From Distichodus sexfasciatus (taxonomy: Eukaryota; Chordata; Actinopteri; Characiformes; Distichodontidae): 64,000 nucleotides of DNA. The stretch lies in NCBI GenBank assembly GCA_032718565.1, contig JAVGVS010000836.1:1-64000 (forward strand), given 5' to 3'. The position numbers and the translations under genes are program-made. Under the pieces are notes generated by a model that made no database searches, was not told the DNA's origin, and worked only from the letters and a program-made list of their open reading frames with translations. Numbering within the stretch: position 1 is the stretch's first letter; each line of letters starts with the position of its first letter. This document shows, in pieces, positions 46,112 to 57,922 of this stretch.

Positions 46112-49100
46112 GACACACACAGACACAGGGAATAAGGGTGTGATTAAATAAGGACCTGGTGGATACAGCGATGCTTGTTGTAGACTCTTGCCTGCTGAAG
46201 AAGTCTTGTGCAGTTAATAAAAAATTCAGAAAAACTGATGTAATCTTGATCACTGCATTTATTTATGTAATTATTTACTTAGATAATTAAAAACAGAATG
46301 GTGTTAATGCATTTAAAAACAAATACTTTTAACCCTTTCCCCAGTACTGTCCTCTTTAAAACTTAATGCTAAATGGGTCTAAACAATTAGTCAAAAACCA
46401 GTTGAAACCCACATTCAGAATCTCTACTTGACATAATCTTGCCCATGACGTTTATTTTGGTTATTTTTATTTTTTAAATTCACAGCATTTAGCAGACGCT
46501 CTTATCCAGAGCCATTTCCATTTCTCAAATACAGGGACAGACTTCCTGCAGCAACTTGAAGTTCTGTTCATACTTAAAAAACAAAATATTTTTTAAAAAG
46601 TAATTTTAGAATTTTAGAAAGAAATATTTTCCCCAGTGTGTACATGTAGAGTAAAATAATAGTTCATTCATCATAATCACAGTATTTGCAGTCTTGATTT
46701 GAGATCATATCGTCCAGTCCCAATACCATGTGTTATGACGTGACTCTGCTCCGTCCAGTCTGTCACTACGTCTGTGTGTTTGCTTCAATTATATGCAGAT
46801 ACATGTGTTTATTTCAAAAATATGGACTCTTTCACTGATTTTATTGATCATAATCAAGATAAAAATTCAATAAATTGTGATATTGACTTGCTGCTGTCTC
46901 ATCAAAGGTGTGTTCAAGACCATTTTTATGAAGGGGATTGTTCTGAACTTTATGGTAAAATTGTGCACTTTTTTTTTTTTTTTTACACACACACCAACAC
47001 CCCAAACCAAACTAGAACACAAACCCCAAACCACAAACCCCACTCCTGCATAAACTCCCTGGTGTCACTACTGGGTCAGGAGTTCCAGCCATCACAAAGG
47101 TCTATATAACAACAACAACAACAACAGTATGAGCACAGAGCACAGCGCCATCGTGTGGCTAATAAACTACCAGTAAAACCACTGTAAACGTGACTCTGCA
47201 CGGCAAAACCAGTCGCTCGTCGCAACGGAGGTTTCCCAGAAAAACGAGCGTTTATAAGGTATGCAAATTGTGATTTTGGTTTTTAGTGTTTTGAAACAGT
47301 GGAAGGTCTATACTGTAGTGTTGGGAATAAATTTGGCTGAAAAACTGACCCTTTCCATCCTAAAAACGTGACTTTCTTGAGGCGAGGAATTCAATTCCAG
47401 CAGAATGTTCAAAGTTTTGCTTTTGACCGCTCTATCGATATTTACGCTAAATCCACTGGCTGACTAGAAGATATTTCTCCGAATCCATCTCCGCCTCCGA
47501 GTTCAGTTTAACCTTAACGGTAGGCTGTCCTGTAGCTGTGAATGCAGCGTAGGGTTAGCGTGAATGCTAACGAGTCAGCGACCGCGACCGAAATAGCCAG
47601 AGTGCTAATACGATAGTCAACTTCAAAGGCAGATTTCTCCGCTTTCACTTGGCGGACGGGAGAAACCCGACTTTAAATGTTGATATCTCAGTCATATGTC
47701 GTCCGTTATCTTCGATATAGGTATCGTTTTGAAGCTTGATTTATGAAAACATAATAACTCAATTTTGAAAATTTGCCACAAGCGACTGGTTTTGCCAGAT
47801 ATGGTCTGACAATCCAACATCTCTGCATGCTGATTTCATCATATGACTAAGACATATTAAAGGAGACTTAAGCTGACAAAGTTTAAACTAATTGATGGGG
47901 GATTTATTTATTTCCCAGCTAGTTCCGGCTTTAGTCTTCAGTTTTAATGAACACTAATAACCCCGTACCATGAACTGAACACTAACTGCTATTCAACAGC
48001 GCTGTAAAGAATTGTGGTTTTGATGCACACTTCACAGGTCAGCAACAACTCCCAAACCACAGACCAAATTTTCTGGAGATGTTCATAACATTACAAGCTA
48101 CAAGCATATTCATTCATTCTCCAAACCTCTCTTAATCCCAACTGGGGTTGCTGTGGGGGGTGGGACCGGAGCCTATCCTGGGAACTTCGGACGCAGGTGG
48201 GGAACAACCCTGGCCTGGCGCCAACACACCACAGCACACATCGGCCAGAAATGTGGGACTTAAGTCGCACAAACAACCATGGGCTGCACGACTCCAGACT
48301 GACTTGACTCGCTGAATTTGGGTCTTTAAGTGTGATGCTGCACACGTTATAATTCAGGCCAACCCTACGCCACAGCGGAGCTCATGTCACAAGACAAATG
48401 GTCTGAAATGCAGAAATGCAATCCATGTATTTGGCGCTGAAATGACTTAGACATCTCTGGGACAGGGAACTCACTCTGAAGACGAAACACTCTCCCGTGC
48501 CGAAGTAGCTGAGCTTGTTGCCTCCCCTCTTCCTCTCCTCCCAATCTGTCGACAGGAACGCTCCACACACCTGCACCGGATTGGACAAGAGACACGTCAA
48601 TCCAACTCCCTCCAATCAGCTCCACCAACAAACAAGACTGAGAAAGACATCAAGAGAGAGACAAAAATAACCAAACTAGGTCAGAGAGAGACAGAGAGAG
48701 AGACAGAGCGCGAGCAGACACACCTCCTGGTCTGTGGTTCTGATCAGCAGTAGTGTGGGTTCATATCCTTCACAATGGGAGTAAAACCTGAACAAGAGAT
48801 TAACACCACGATGAGAAACACACAAAACCGACATTCAGAAGAACCTCTAACCGCCGTAAACTTGGATATTTGGAATATTTTTTTATATATCATTTTAATT
48901 TCTGTTCCTACTTTTCCCAATGTGTGTCCACTTAAAACTAGAGGTGGGCGATATATCGATTTTATCGATTCATTCGAATTTACAGTTCAGGACTATGTGT
49001 TTTTATGAAAATCGATTTTATTACTTATTTTACACGGGGGCTTCAAAAGCTGAACTACGCGACGATCGTTTCTACACACAGGTAAATTACGGGCGCACTC

Positions 49101-52100
49101 CAAACCCCAGCAGATTCACAAACAACATGGCAACGACGGGGAAAAGTATGGCGACAAGAATAAGTGCTAAAAACAAGAGCGCCGCAAAATGGCTTATTGC
49201 AAAAAAAAATCCCGGGCGTAAATTTCACAGTCGCGCGCGCAAACGTGACACTCGAGAACACAAATTTAAGAATCGAGTGCGCGGTTAAATGTGACTGCCC
49301 CCCCACCATAATTAGACACTTTTTAGGTGAATAAATATGATTATAATATAAAACACGGAATCCAGAAGAATAAATATGGAAAAACGGAATTCAGGAAAAA
49401 AATCAAATGGAATTAAGGAAAAAACAAAAGGGACCTATGTATATTGCAAAAGACATGGTGCTGTGGAAAAGCCGGGATTCATTAACCTGTCAAAAGTTTT
49501 AGACCCGAAGTGCGTGCTTCCAAGCCGCAAATATTTTTCTGAATTTGATTTGCCACAACTGTATAATGAAACACGTCAAAGAATCGGTAGAGAGCTGGAG
49601 GAGGAGGCGTCGTATTATTCTGCCACAACTGACGTGNNNNNNNNNNGACGCATCGTTCTACACGGGTAAATTAGCGCGGCGCACCCAAACCCTGTAGCAG
49701 ATTCACAAACAACATGGCAACGACGGGGGAAAAGTATGGCGTCACATCAGTGCCAAAACAAGAGCGCGCAAAATGGCTTGCTGCAAAAAAAAATCCCGGG
49801 CGTAAATTTCACAGTCGCGCGCGCAAACGTGACACTCGAGAACACAAATTTAAGAATCGAGTGCGCGGTTAAATGTGACTGCCCCCCCACCATAATTAGA
49901 CACTTTTTAGGTGAATAAATATGATTATAATATAAAACACGGAATCCAGAAGAATAAATATGGAAAAACGGAATTCAGGAAAAAAATCTAATGGAATTAA
50001 GGAAAAAACAAAAGGGACCTATGTATATTGCAAATTGTATATTGTGGAAAAGCCGGGATTCATAAACCTGTCAAAAGTTTTAGACCCGAAGTGCGTGCTT
50101 CCAAGCTGCAAATATTTTTCTGAATTTGATTTGCCACAACTGTATAATGAAACACGTCAAAGAATCGGTAGAGAGCTGGAGGAGGAGGCGTCGTATTATT
50201 CTGCCACAACTGACGTGGTTTTGAACCATTTATTTGCCATCTGTAGTTTGATTTTGAGTAGGGGAGGAAAAAATCGATTAAAATCGAAAATCGGATTTAT
50301 TGGGAAAAAATCGGAGACGTGTGGTCCCGTCACGTCACGTCACGTCACTCCGTCCCGTCTATACTACATCTGTGTGTTTCCTTCAGTTATTTAAAAATTA
50401 ATCATTAATCGCAGCTGAGGTAAAATGTTCGAAGTTAAATTAATCGTGAATCGTGATATGAGGTCATATCGCACGGCCCCGCTCCGTCTCCATCTAGCAG
50501 CTGACTGTTACATATATATCAGTATTTTTACTGTATTTTGTCTCTTGCATGAAGGAAGTGGGAGTTAAAGGGAAATTCTTGACACTCCTCCTAAAACATA
50601 TTTTACAGTGCAGGAGAACGGGGGCTAATGAGCGTGTGTCATGTGGGACAGTCACGGCTCTGTGAGTCACACACGACAAGGTTTATTAGTGTCTGAGCTG
50701 CTGGACTTAGACCGGCCGAGTGAGAAGCTCAGATGTCCTGGCACACGTTAACTAACACCCACTAACATGTATGTTTTGTTGTCTGTCCAACAAACTTCCA
50801 TTTTTTTTTCTCTAACACGGTTTTGTTAAAGTAAGTAACTTAGACGGTAGATTTGTAGTCAAGATCACCTAAACCGAGACTTAGTCCTGACCGAGACCAG
50901 AGTGTGTCGAGACAGAGACAAGACCAAGACTCTGAAGAGCCGGGTGTAAACACCCCTTTATCCATTTGGTGTCTCTCTCAATACAGAATAAAATTTTTTG
51001 ATAAGAAATCCTGCATTTTTCTATATTTATTTCCGTGTTGGTTACTCTCTAACATTATGAAAAGGAAAAAAATCTTTTCTGATCAATTGAAAATCAAGAA
51101 ATGCTAAAGTTTGGGGTAATTCGTGGGCCGATTTGGACTCATTTTGGGCTATAAAACGCGCTGCTTTTGGCCTTTCCGGAAGAGAACATTTGTGCGCATG
51201 AGTCGCGAGCGCTAACGTTCGCGTTAACATCGCAAATAATGTAATTAATGCATTTTTACGCAATTATTTCCGTTTTTATGCATGGAATTCCTCATCATTA
51301 CATCTACGCAGTCACAAAATTAAATAAGCCCTTCGAGTGAGAAGTAAAAGTGATGGAAGGTGACCGATGAGGAGAACAATTTGATTGTAAAAATTCTCCA
51401 GATGCAACTTTAAAGACAAAGTTTGGGCACAATCTGCACTGATGAACCTTTTTTCCCCCCACCCAACAGGCAGCCTGTACGGCAGACGCTACTCTGGAAC
51501 CGTTCTTTATGAGCTTGTCGGCTAAATCGGTCTGCAACCTCCATTATGGACATTATCAGCAGAGGGAGGTTGCACATTAAACTGCTTAATTTTGATGGAT
51601 CACACATTTATTTGCTTTATCTTGACAAATAATGTAAGGAAAAATTAATGTTAAACTTGTGAGTAATCATGATTCATTGCTTAGATCAAAAACAGCACTT
51701 TATAAATAAATTCGACTTGACGTTAATTTTAGTAATCAAGTCCCTGCACGAGTGTGTACTAGAGGTGTAATGATATATCAGTTCAAAAACTGGCAAAGAA
51801 CATCATTCATTTCCATAACGAAGACGTCATACCTGTTGCAACTTTATATTCAACTGGATTTCTAATGTTTTTAAAAGGGTAGATTATTTTTCGTTTAAAT
51901 AACCGGTTGAGCTCAGGATCCAAAATGTGTTTTTGTGATTTAATATGAATGGAAGTGATGGTGTTAAATCGGCATATGACAGTGTTTCATATCGACCGTC
52001 GACTCCTCGAATGGAAATCGCATCGCGGCAGACGTCGTATCGCTGTCCGTTTAACTGATTATAATATGGTATGGGGACCGATTTACAGCCCTGGCGTACC

Positions 52101-52261
52101 TGTTGAGGCTGCAGCCGTGTGTGGAAGTGGTGAAGAGCAGTTTAGGTTGGCACAGAGCAAAACGTTCAGGAATCCACGACCAGATGTCTCTGATCTCCTT
52201 GGCACTGACAATCTCCGAACAGAAATTATCAGCGTTCACAGCTAACTGCACATTACGCCTG

Positions 52262-52300
<39 letters not shown>

Positions 52301-55300
52301 CAGATGTCTGCTGCAACGGAAAACGTGTGTGTGAGCTCAAAGTAATGAGAGACAGAGAAAATGATGATGATGGTGAGATGAAGAGTACCTGATGCTGATG
52401 TGGGAAAGCACAGAGCACAGGAACAAACGGAAAAGGAGGAGGACAGACAAGCAAAAGAAAAAATGTGAACTGAGAGAAAGAAAAAGAAACGGTTGAAAAT
52501 ATGCCATTGGTTATGTTTTTAGATAAACAACAACATAAAACAGATTACGAAAATAAATGCGTTTAAAAGTTAATATCCCGTGCTCCGTACACGTGTTCAT
52601 AACTCTGGCAAATGTTCACCTATTTTCAAAGTGCTTTTACTGTTGCATTCAGAATTCAGATTGCAACACGTAGCTACGATGCCTTGCAAAACCCCAAAAG
52701 CTGTTTTAAAAATTTTGGAGTAAAGCGCGATTAGCGAGGTAACAGACCAGCGGTGTTGGGGACGTGGTGTCTGTGTGGGTGTTTTGAACATCCTTTGTAA
52801 CAGATTTGTAATTTTTAACAAGGAGTCGTAGCTATATATTTGCAACAAAGTGATCATTATATTGCTCACCACACCTAAAACATGTGAACTTTGAAATGAC
52901 CGTTATATCATACAACATCATCATATTACTGATACATGACAATTTTAACAGTGAACAATAAAAAGTCAGTTTATGTCATCTCAACATGGCACAACATCAC
53001 TTTTTCAGGCCGATATGAAACCAATAATGTAAATTTGTATATCTGCCAATGCTATACAAATCGGATGCAGTCTTTTTAAATAGAAATCAGAAAATAATGC
53101 TTTAAAAATGTCTGAATAAATGATTAATCTGCAGTGCTTAAGGAAATACTTGACTCAAAAATTCTTCGTTTAATCACAGTTCTGTAATTTTGTGACGGTC
53201 CCTAATCCTGCGGCGCTAGAACCGTCAGGAGCACAGAGATTGCGAGTGAGAGCTGGTGTTGTTAAGGAAATTAAACAGTGTAATCGTGATTTGCTTTTGG
53301 GGTTGTACTGTGTTGTGTTGCTTGTTCTGCTCATTACCATATCAATATTTATGAATTAGTGGGAATGTTAAACAATAAATTAGCTTCACCGCAGTGCCAC
53401 TTCACATGCAGAGCCAATTGTAGGGCCCTATGATTTACGCAACGCGGACCGAATCGCGGAATTCAACCAATAAAATGGAATCCGTTGTAAAACGCGGAAT
53501 GTCGTATGATTCGCTGATATCGGTGTGTGGGCAAAGCAATGGTTTCTAATCAATTTTGGCCGCTGCAGCCCCCTCTCTGTACGTGTTACCTGTTGAGGTG
53601 GGAGTCAGCTTTCCACACACACAAACGCACAGACACAGAGGGGGAAACGTCAACGGCCAGCTATGGCGAAGAGGTTGAAACACCGAAGTCCTCAAAAAAA
53701 TGACGGAATTCGAGTGTCAGTGCTAAGTTTAGAGCAGAACAATACCCAAAAGATTTTTATGAATTGGGAGAACAACTCTTTTGTAAGTTTTGCCAGCACA
53801 CGATGGACTGCACCCGCAAGAACACGTGACGACCACTTACAGCCAAAAACTCGCATCAGAAACGTTTCGTTTTGCATGAAAAAATGAATGTTTTTTGTTG
53901 TTTACAGGTAAAGGTTTTACCAAAGCAGAAAATGTTCTGCTGAACCCCAGCACTTTGTTGAAGTTGAATAACAGTCATTTAATGTGACTTTTTTTCTATT
54001 GCATTGTTCTTTTTTCCCCATCCACTCCATAATTAGACACTTTTTAGGTGAATAAATATGATTATAACGTAAAACACGGAATTCAGAAGAATAAAAATGG
54101 AAAAAACGGAATTCAGGAAAAAAATCAAACGGAATTTAGGAAAAAACAACGGATTTCATAGGGCCCTACTAATTGTATGTGCGCGCATTTACAGATCGGC
54201 CCAATGCCAACAGTAGCCAATCCAGCTATTTTACACGTTATCGGACCGATATACGATCCACGTATCTGATCGGTGCCATTTTTAATGTAATCTATCTGTT
54301 CATCTACTTATCTGTTATTGCAATTACAAGTTACAAAGAATGTTCCAAACGCACTCCTTCCACACAGACACAGGCACAAAGATGAATGTATTATCAATGA
54401 GACTTTACTCCGGACAATAACAATTTTGGTGTGTGACGTGGTATTGTAACTAAATGTTTAATATGTAGTGGGCAATATAATAATCACTTACAAAAGTGAT
54501 GGACGACGGTACAGACAGGGCTGGGAAATTAATCCAAAAGTTCTGAAAACGTATATTAGAAGCTCCGTCTGCCGTAATCTTGCCCGTGTCAATTATTTCA
54601 GTAACTTTTAAAATTGATTTAATACTTTTTAAAAAGAATTTCCCACGTGCGCGTTCATGTGGTGAACTATAAATATATATACACAGTTCAGAAACCTTAA
54701 CATGAACTATAAAAACAAACAAAAATTCATTAAGCATAATCAAAGTAAAATCTTCAGTTAATGGTGACACTGAATTGAGATGATATCGCCCAGCCCTTGG
54801 TCCCGAGTTGCCTTTTTGACTCACGGTGATGTTATTTACGGCACACTGAGCGTAAACGCTTTTCCACTTATCTCTTCCACACCACACTACAGTGAAGCAC
54901 ACTTAAACACTCCCCCGAAGATGCCCGTGTAGAGCTTGGATTACTTGATTGCCTATTGATGAGCAGTGTACCTCTTCTGCCGCACGGTGATGCCTTTCTG
55001 CTGGAGAGATTTCTCGTTGGCCAGCTGCAGTAAGTTGATCTCCTTGCGGCTGAACAGGCGAATGGAAAAAGCTTTCTCCAGCAGCTTATCCGGACTCGCG
55101 CAGCTGCCCACGTCCCTCACGAACGCCCGGACGTCCGCCCTGACCGCCGCCGAGTCTTGCCTGGCGAGAGCGGCCCCCGACCCGGCTTTCTGCTTGCGGT
55201 AGAACTTAAGGAGGGCCAGAGCGACGCGGTACAGCACTTTGTAGCCCTCTACCAGGAAGACGTCCAGCACCCGGGCGGCGTGAGCCAAGGGCAGCTCACC

Positions 55301-55951
55301 CAGCACCCAGCGCTGCCAGTCTGAGTACACGTCCAGCACGTCGGAAGCGGCGTCCACCAGCAGCTTGTGGGCGGCCGGGCAATACTTTTGGGCGAGGTCG
55401 CCGAAGGTCATGCAGGACGACTGGTAGGCCAAGAAGGTCTGGTCGAGCATGCGGCGCGACGGCTCGTTGCAGGCCAGCAGCCGACTAACCGCTTCGAAGC
55501 AGCACGCCTCGTCCGGGCTCCAGTGCAGCAGCAGCGCGGTGACGGCGGGCAGCGCGGGGCAGTGCGACACGTCCGGGAACTCGCCCGCCACGCAGGAGAT
55601 GACGGCGTGCGCCGATCCCTCCGCCTCCGGCTTCAGACAGTATGTCGGCAATGGAGAGCCGTCCACAAAGTCTGGAAGCGGGAAGGAGGACGGGTTCCGT
55701 TTGCTGCCTGCAGCGCTGGCCCAGTCGCGGTAGACGCCGGCATCCGGGGTGACGGTGCGACAGGGCAGGGCCTTGATCAGATGGCGGTACACCAGGGCGC
55801 GCTGAGCGTGGTTCTTGGCCCAGTGTCCCGAGCGGGCGTGAGATTTCAGCTCTTTAGAGTCCTTGTACTCGGTTTTTCCTGCGGCCGCATCACGTGACAC
55901 CTCGCCCATCTGGGACCAGTCCACAAATGCCCCAAAATCCTCCTCTGCCAT
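42309..55951 (-). CDS. tbc1d24: TBC1D24, TBC/LysM-associated (TLDc) domain protein
   Basis: Minus-strand coding exons: 54972-55951, 52100-52258, 48724-48787, 48475-48570, 45804-46071 and 42309-42463. Phases all agree (1722 nt; human 559 residues). TBC1D24 binds phosphoinositides and ARF6 on vesicles, regulates synaptic vesicle traffic and oxidative-stress resistance, and interacts with the V-ATPase (literature). The TBC domain in exon 1 shows PCRTVTPDAGVYRDW, SSCMTFGDLAQKYC, WQRWVLGELPL, VFLVEGYKVLYRVALALLKF and IRLFSRKEINLLQLANEK. The TLDc part shows FCSEIVSAKEIRDIWSWIPE, CEGYEPTLLLIRTTDQE, VCGAFLSTDWEERKRGGNK, YFGTGECFVFR, MFMAGNIDCIIIG and GNALYIDSELNHGRTGRC. Start chosen at MAEEDFGAF. Odd: the fifth coding exon (45804-46071) contains two in-frame stops although both of its ends align in phase. 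Confidence 0.93.
42540..42695 (-). repeat. LINE 3'-end fragment
   Basis: Reverse-complement match to the LINE tail at 21478-21590 (TTTGCCATCTCTGCTATATA, CACAGAGAGACAGGATGACG). Lies in TBC1D24's last intron. Confidence 0.7.
42716..43210. mobile_element. Tc1/mariner-type MITE, degenerate
   Basis: The left end TACAGTACTGTGCAAAAG, then TTTTAGGCAGGTGTG, is inverted relative to the right end TACAGCATTTTTCGACACCT. The subterminal TGTGACCTCCCTTTGCCTTC is typical of fish and frog Tc1-like elements. No ORF. Confidence 0.7.
43579..45186. mobile_element. Long non-autonomous hAT element (GATGCACCGATCC family)
   Basis: The left end AGGGATGCACCGATCC and right end GGATCGGTGGGTCCTT are inverted, with matching subterminal TTTTTCAGTTCCGATA / TATCGGAACTGAAAAA. 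About 1.6 kb, containing an (AT)n tract (43744-43895), a LINE fragment (44230-44545) and a second internal hAT-like end near 44932 (GGTGCACCCCTA). Confidence 0.7.
44230..44545 (-). mobile_element. LINE ORF fragment
   Basis: The minus-strand reading frame RCRRLALPPLQDIYTRRC followed by FLSTRHSTPQTGLAPPF resembles the C-terminal tail of a teleost LINE reverse transcriptase. Short and frameshifted. Confidence 0.45.
45187..45689. other. TBC1D24 last intron
   Basis: Nothing recognised between the hAT element and the TCTA repeat. Confidence 0.5.
45690..45749. repeat. (TCTA)n microsatellite
   Basis: About 15 uninterrupted tetranucleotides, 54 bp from the donor of the TBC1D24 exon at 45804. Confidence 0.97.
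46072..47201. other. TBC1D24 intron with SINE B fragment and MITE piece
   Basis: (CA)n lies directly at the acceptor of exon 45804-46071. 46481-46565 is a family B SINE fragment (GCATTTAGCAGACGCTCTTA). 46425-46720 resembles the GGGCTGGGCGATAT MITE family. A poly-T run lies at 46968-46984. Confidence 0.55.
47202..47796. mobile_element. MITE with 16-bp TIRs GGCAAAACCAGTCGCT
   Basis: The left TIR GGCAAAACCAGTCGCT and right TIR AGCGACTGGTTTTGCC are perfect inverted repeats. The 595-bp interior has no ORF. No clear target duplication, so the superfamily is not assigned. Confidence 0.75.
47797..48474. other. TBC1D24 intron; truncated dispersed repeat at 48105-48250
   Basis: 48105-48250 matches the CTTAATCCCAACTGGGGTTG and CGCCAACACACCAC parts of the repeat at 3944-4252. 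The rest is unassigned. Confidence 0.55.
48945..50330 (+). mobile_element. hAT-derived sequence present twice around an assembly gap
   Basis: Two copies (49055-49636 and 49647-50216) flank ten N at 49637-49646. Each carries a frame with FINLSKVLDPKCVLPS, KYFSEFDLPQLYNETRQRIG and SYYSATTDV, which resembles the N-terminal region of ZBED-like hAT transposases. The preceding segment matches the TIR-proximal region of the hAT family at 34030. It ends near a second MITE (50260-50480). Confidence 0.65.
49637..49646. other. Assembly gap (10 N)
   Basis: Ten undetermined bases between near-identical copies. Most likely a scaffold join over a collapsed or doubled repeat. Confidence 0.99.
50480..51756. 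other. TBC1D24 intron, nothing recognised
   Basis: No exon or clear transposon ends. The minus-strand ORF at 51304-51607 has no recognisable motif. Confidence 0.45.
51757..52093. mobile_element. MITE abutting a TBC1D24 splice donor
   Basis: The end ATTTACAGCCCTG (52081-52093) lies 6 bp inside the intron after the exon 52100-52258. The other end is TAGAGGTGTAATGATATAT at about 51759. It shares GGAAGTGATGGTGTTAAATC with copies in NUBP2 intron 5 and at 36.7 kb. The flanks GTGTAC and GCGTAC suggest a target duplication that includes the donor. Confidence 0.6.
52264..52298. repeat. (GA)n microsatellite
   Basis: Dinucleotide repeat a few bp from the acceptor of TBC1D24 exon 52100-52258. Confidence 0.95.
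52299..53420. other. TBC1D24 intron 1 (coding), unassigned
   Basis: AT-rich sequence without recognised exons. 52890-53400 shows weak similarity to other hAT interiors but no ends. Confidence 0.4.
53421..54168 (+). mobile_element. hAT element with CGGBP1-like zinc-finger ORF remnant
   Basis: Ends TAGGGCCCTATGATTT and GATTTCATAGGGCCCTA are inverted. Flanks CCAATTGT / CTAATTGT are a likely 8-bp target duplication. A frame from 53663 encodes MAKRLKHRSPQKNDGIRVSV, then, after a frameshift, the C-x2-C/H-x4-H finger. It is longer than the 34030 copy. Confidence 0.82.
54517..54799. mobile_element. MITE with CAGGGCTGGG...CGCCCAGCCCTTG ends
   Basis: The imperfect TIRs CAGGGCTGGGAAATTAAT and GATATCGCCCAGCCCTTG define about 280 bp. 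Fragments of the same family occur at 23590, 30750, 46425 and 56520. Confidence 0.65.
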
Positions 55952-55963
55952 GACCTCTGACCT

Positions 55964-57359
55964 TACACACACACACACACACACACACTTCAACAGACAC
56001 ACACACTAACCTCCCATACTGTCACTGCAAAGGAAGAGAAAGAGAGATGATCAGCTCTTCTACAATTGTGCGTTTGTAACACGGACAAATAACATTAAGC
56101 AATTACACGTTATTAGATTTTTACAGACAGGAAACTGGCCCAATTTTTCTCTCAACTTCTCAGTCTTACGTCTTGTTCCATCCTCAAATTCCTCTCTTGA
56201 ACCTCTTTATGTTAGTGCCAATTCATGTGTGTTACCCACCAAAAAATAACTTAAAACATAAATGCAACATTTGCTGAGTGAAAGCAAACCTGCATGCTTT
56301 GTTTACACCACAAACGCATGGTGTAGCACTTTGCGTTAAGTAGCATTGGCGAGTGAATGATTATTTGTCACTTTGAACACAGCACAGCACACAGTGCACC
56401 ACAAACAAATGTCAACTCTGCATTTGACCCATCCATGAAGGAGCAGAGGGCAGCTTTTTGGCAGCTCGCAGGAAGCAGTGCTTGGGGATGGTAAATATGG
56501 TGAAATATGTCTCATACACCGAGTTGGGGAATTCATCTAGAATTAATCAAAATTAACATTCATGACAATCTTGTCCATGTGATTTTTTTCAATTATTTTT
56601 GAAATTCTTCTATTTCTTTAATTCAGTTAATACATCCCCAGTATGTGTGTGTTCAAACTACCACTTTAACGCACAGTTGAACACGCACAGTTGAACATAT
56701 CTTACTGACTGTACAAACCTTGTCTGTGAATTATGAAAGCAATATAAATTACTCATGATACTGATTTGAGGACACATCGCTCAGCCCTAGCCTTTCACGT
56801 CAGAGGATGAAACACTAGCGGAAAGGTAAAGTGTAGGTGAGGTCAGGGTGGGTGACCTGAGGGTCAGCTAATCAGCTTGGTCAAGCCTCTTATCAAACTG
56901 GTAATGACGCAGTGGTGAGCAACAGGAACGAGTCAGTGCAGAGCTCAGTTTACCACCGTAATGTGAGTAATGTGCGATTGATTTGGAGCATAACCTTTCT
57001 CCTCTATTAGCAGTTGGTTAAAACACACAGCTTGCAAAGAAAGCAACATTAACACACATCAGGACTTAAACAGTCTCCGTGATTGTGCTGACTTGTCTAA
57101 TGCCCTGCTCATGTGCACCACACCTCAAGGAGAATCCTACACCACCTGCGGTGCCATTCATGAGAGGCTGGCAGACCGGTTTGACAAAACGAAATCTTTA
57201 CCTGTCCTGGACGGCATGCTTATGTACTGGCAACATAACTGAAATTGTGACAAATGCATGCCAACTGCATGACAAATAATCACTCACTTAAACGTACAGT
57301 TTGCATGTAAACACACTGCATGTAAAAGCATGCCGAATGTAACGTGGGTAATGCACATT
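55964..57359. other. TBC1D24 5' intron with SINE A and MITE pieces
   Basis: (CA)n lies at 55965-55988, beside the acceptor. 56351-56493 is a partial reverse family A SINE (AACACAGCACAGCACACAGT). 56520-56795 is a GGGCTGAGCGAT-type MITE relic. No exon seen. Confidence 0.55.
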
Positions 57360-57525
57360 TCGCATTTACGGCATATAGCAGATATCCTTATCCAGAGTGA
57401 CTTTCATTTCAAAATTAGAGGGACAGTCTCCCTGCAGCAACTTGGCGTTAAGGGTCTTGCTCAAGGACCCAATGATGGTAGTGCTGGAGGTAGGATTCGA
57501 ACGCACAACCTCAAGTTTACTTCGC
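57360..57525 (-). repeat. SINE family B, reverse
   Basis: Contains CATATAGCAGATATCCTTAT, GTCTCCCTGCAGCAACTTGG, GTTAAGGGTCTTGCTCAAGG and the B box GGTAGGATTCGAACGC. Confidence 0.82.
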
Positions 57526-57922
57526 GCTCCCGCTACTCACTTCCACTCGATTTATGTAGTAAGACTATAAGAAAAGTGAGTGGAAGTGAGTAGGGGGTGT
57601 GTGAAGTAACTAGTTTAGGAAAGCAATGCAAATCCAGGGTAAGAACGTTTGACGCTGAGGTATAGAATGAAATCCCCGACGACTTCAGAATCCCGGCTAG
57701 ACGCACTTTTTAGGTCTTAAAAAGAGGACATGTCCGGGGGAAAGAGGACGCCTGGGCACTCTTGTCCTAAAAACCAGTCCACCATCACCTCTGTAAAGGT
57801 GCATAGCATGTCAAGATTTGTGTACTTTTTTGTGTAATGTTTTATGAACACATATACATGTAAAAATATGTGTAACGCACACACTGCACGTAAAGACCTT
57901 AATTTCACGCTTCATATAAATA

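Noticed and set aside
49376..50394. ORFs of 97 and 144 codons as a host ZBED-like gene
   Set aside because: Fragmentary hAT transposase sequence duplicated around an assembly gap, without a complete domain.
55367..55897. 176-codon plus-strand ORF
   Set aside because: Antisense shadow of the GC-rich TBC1D24 first coding exon.
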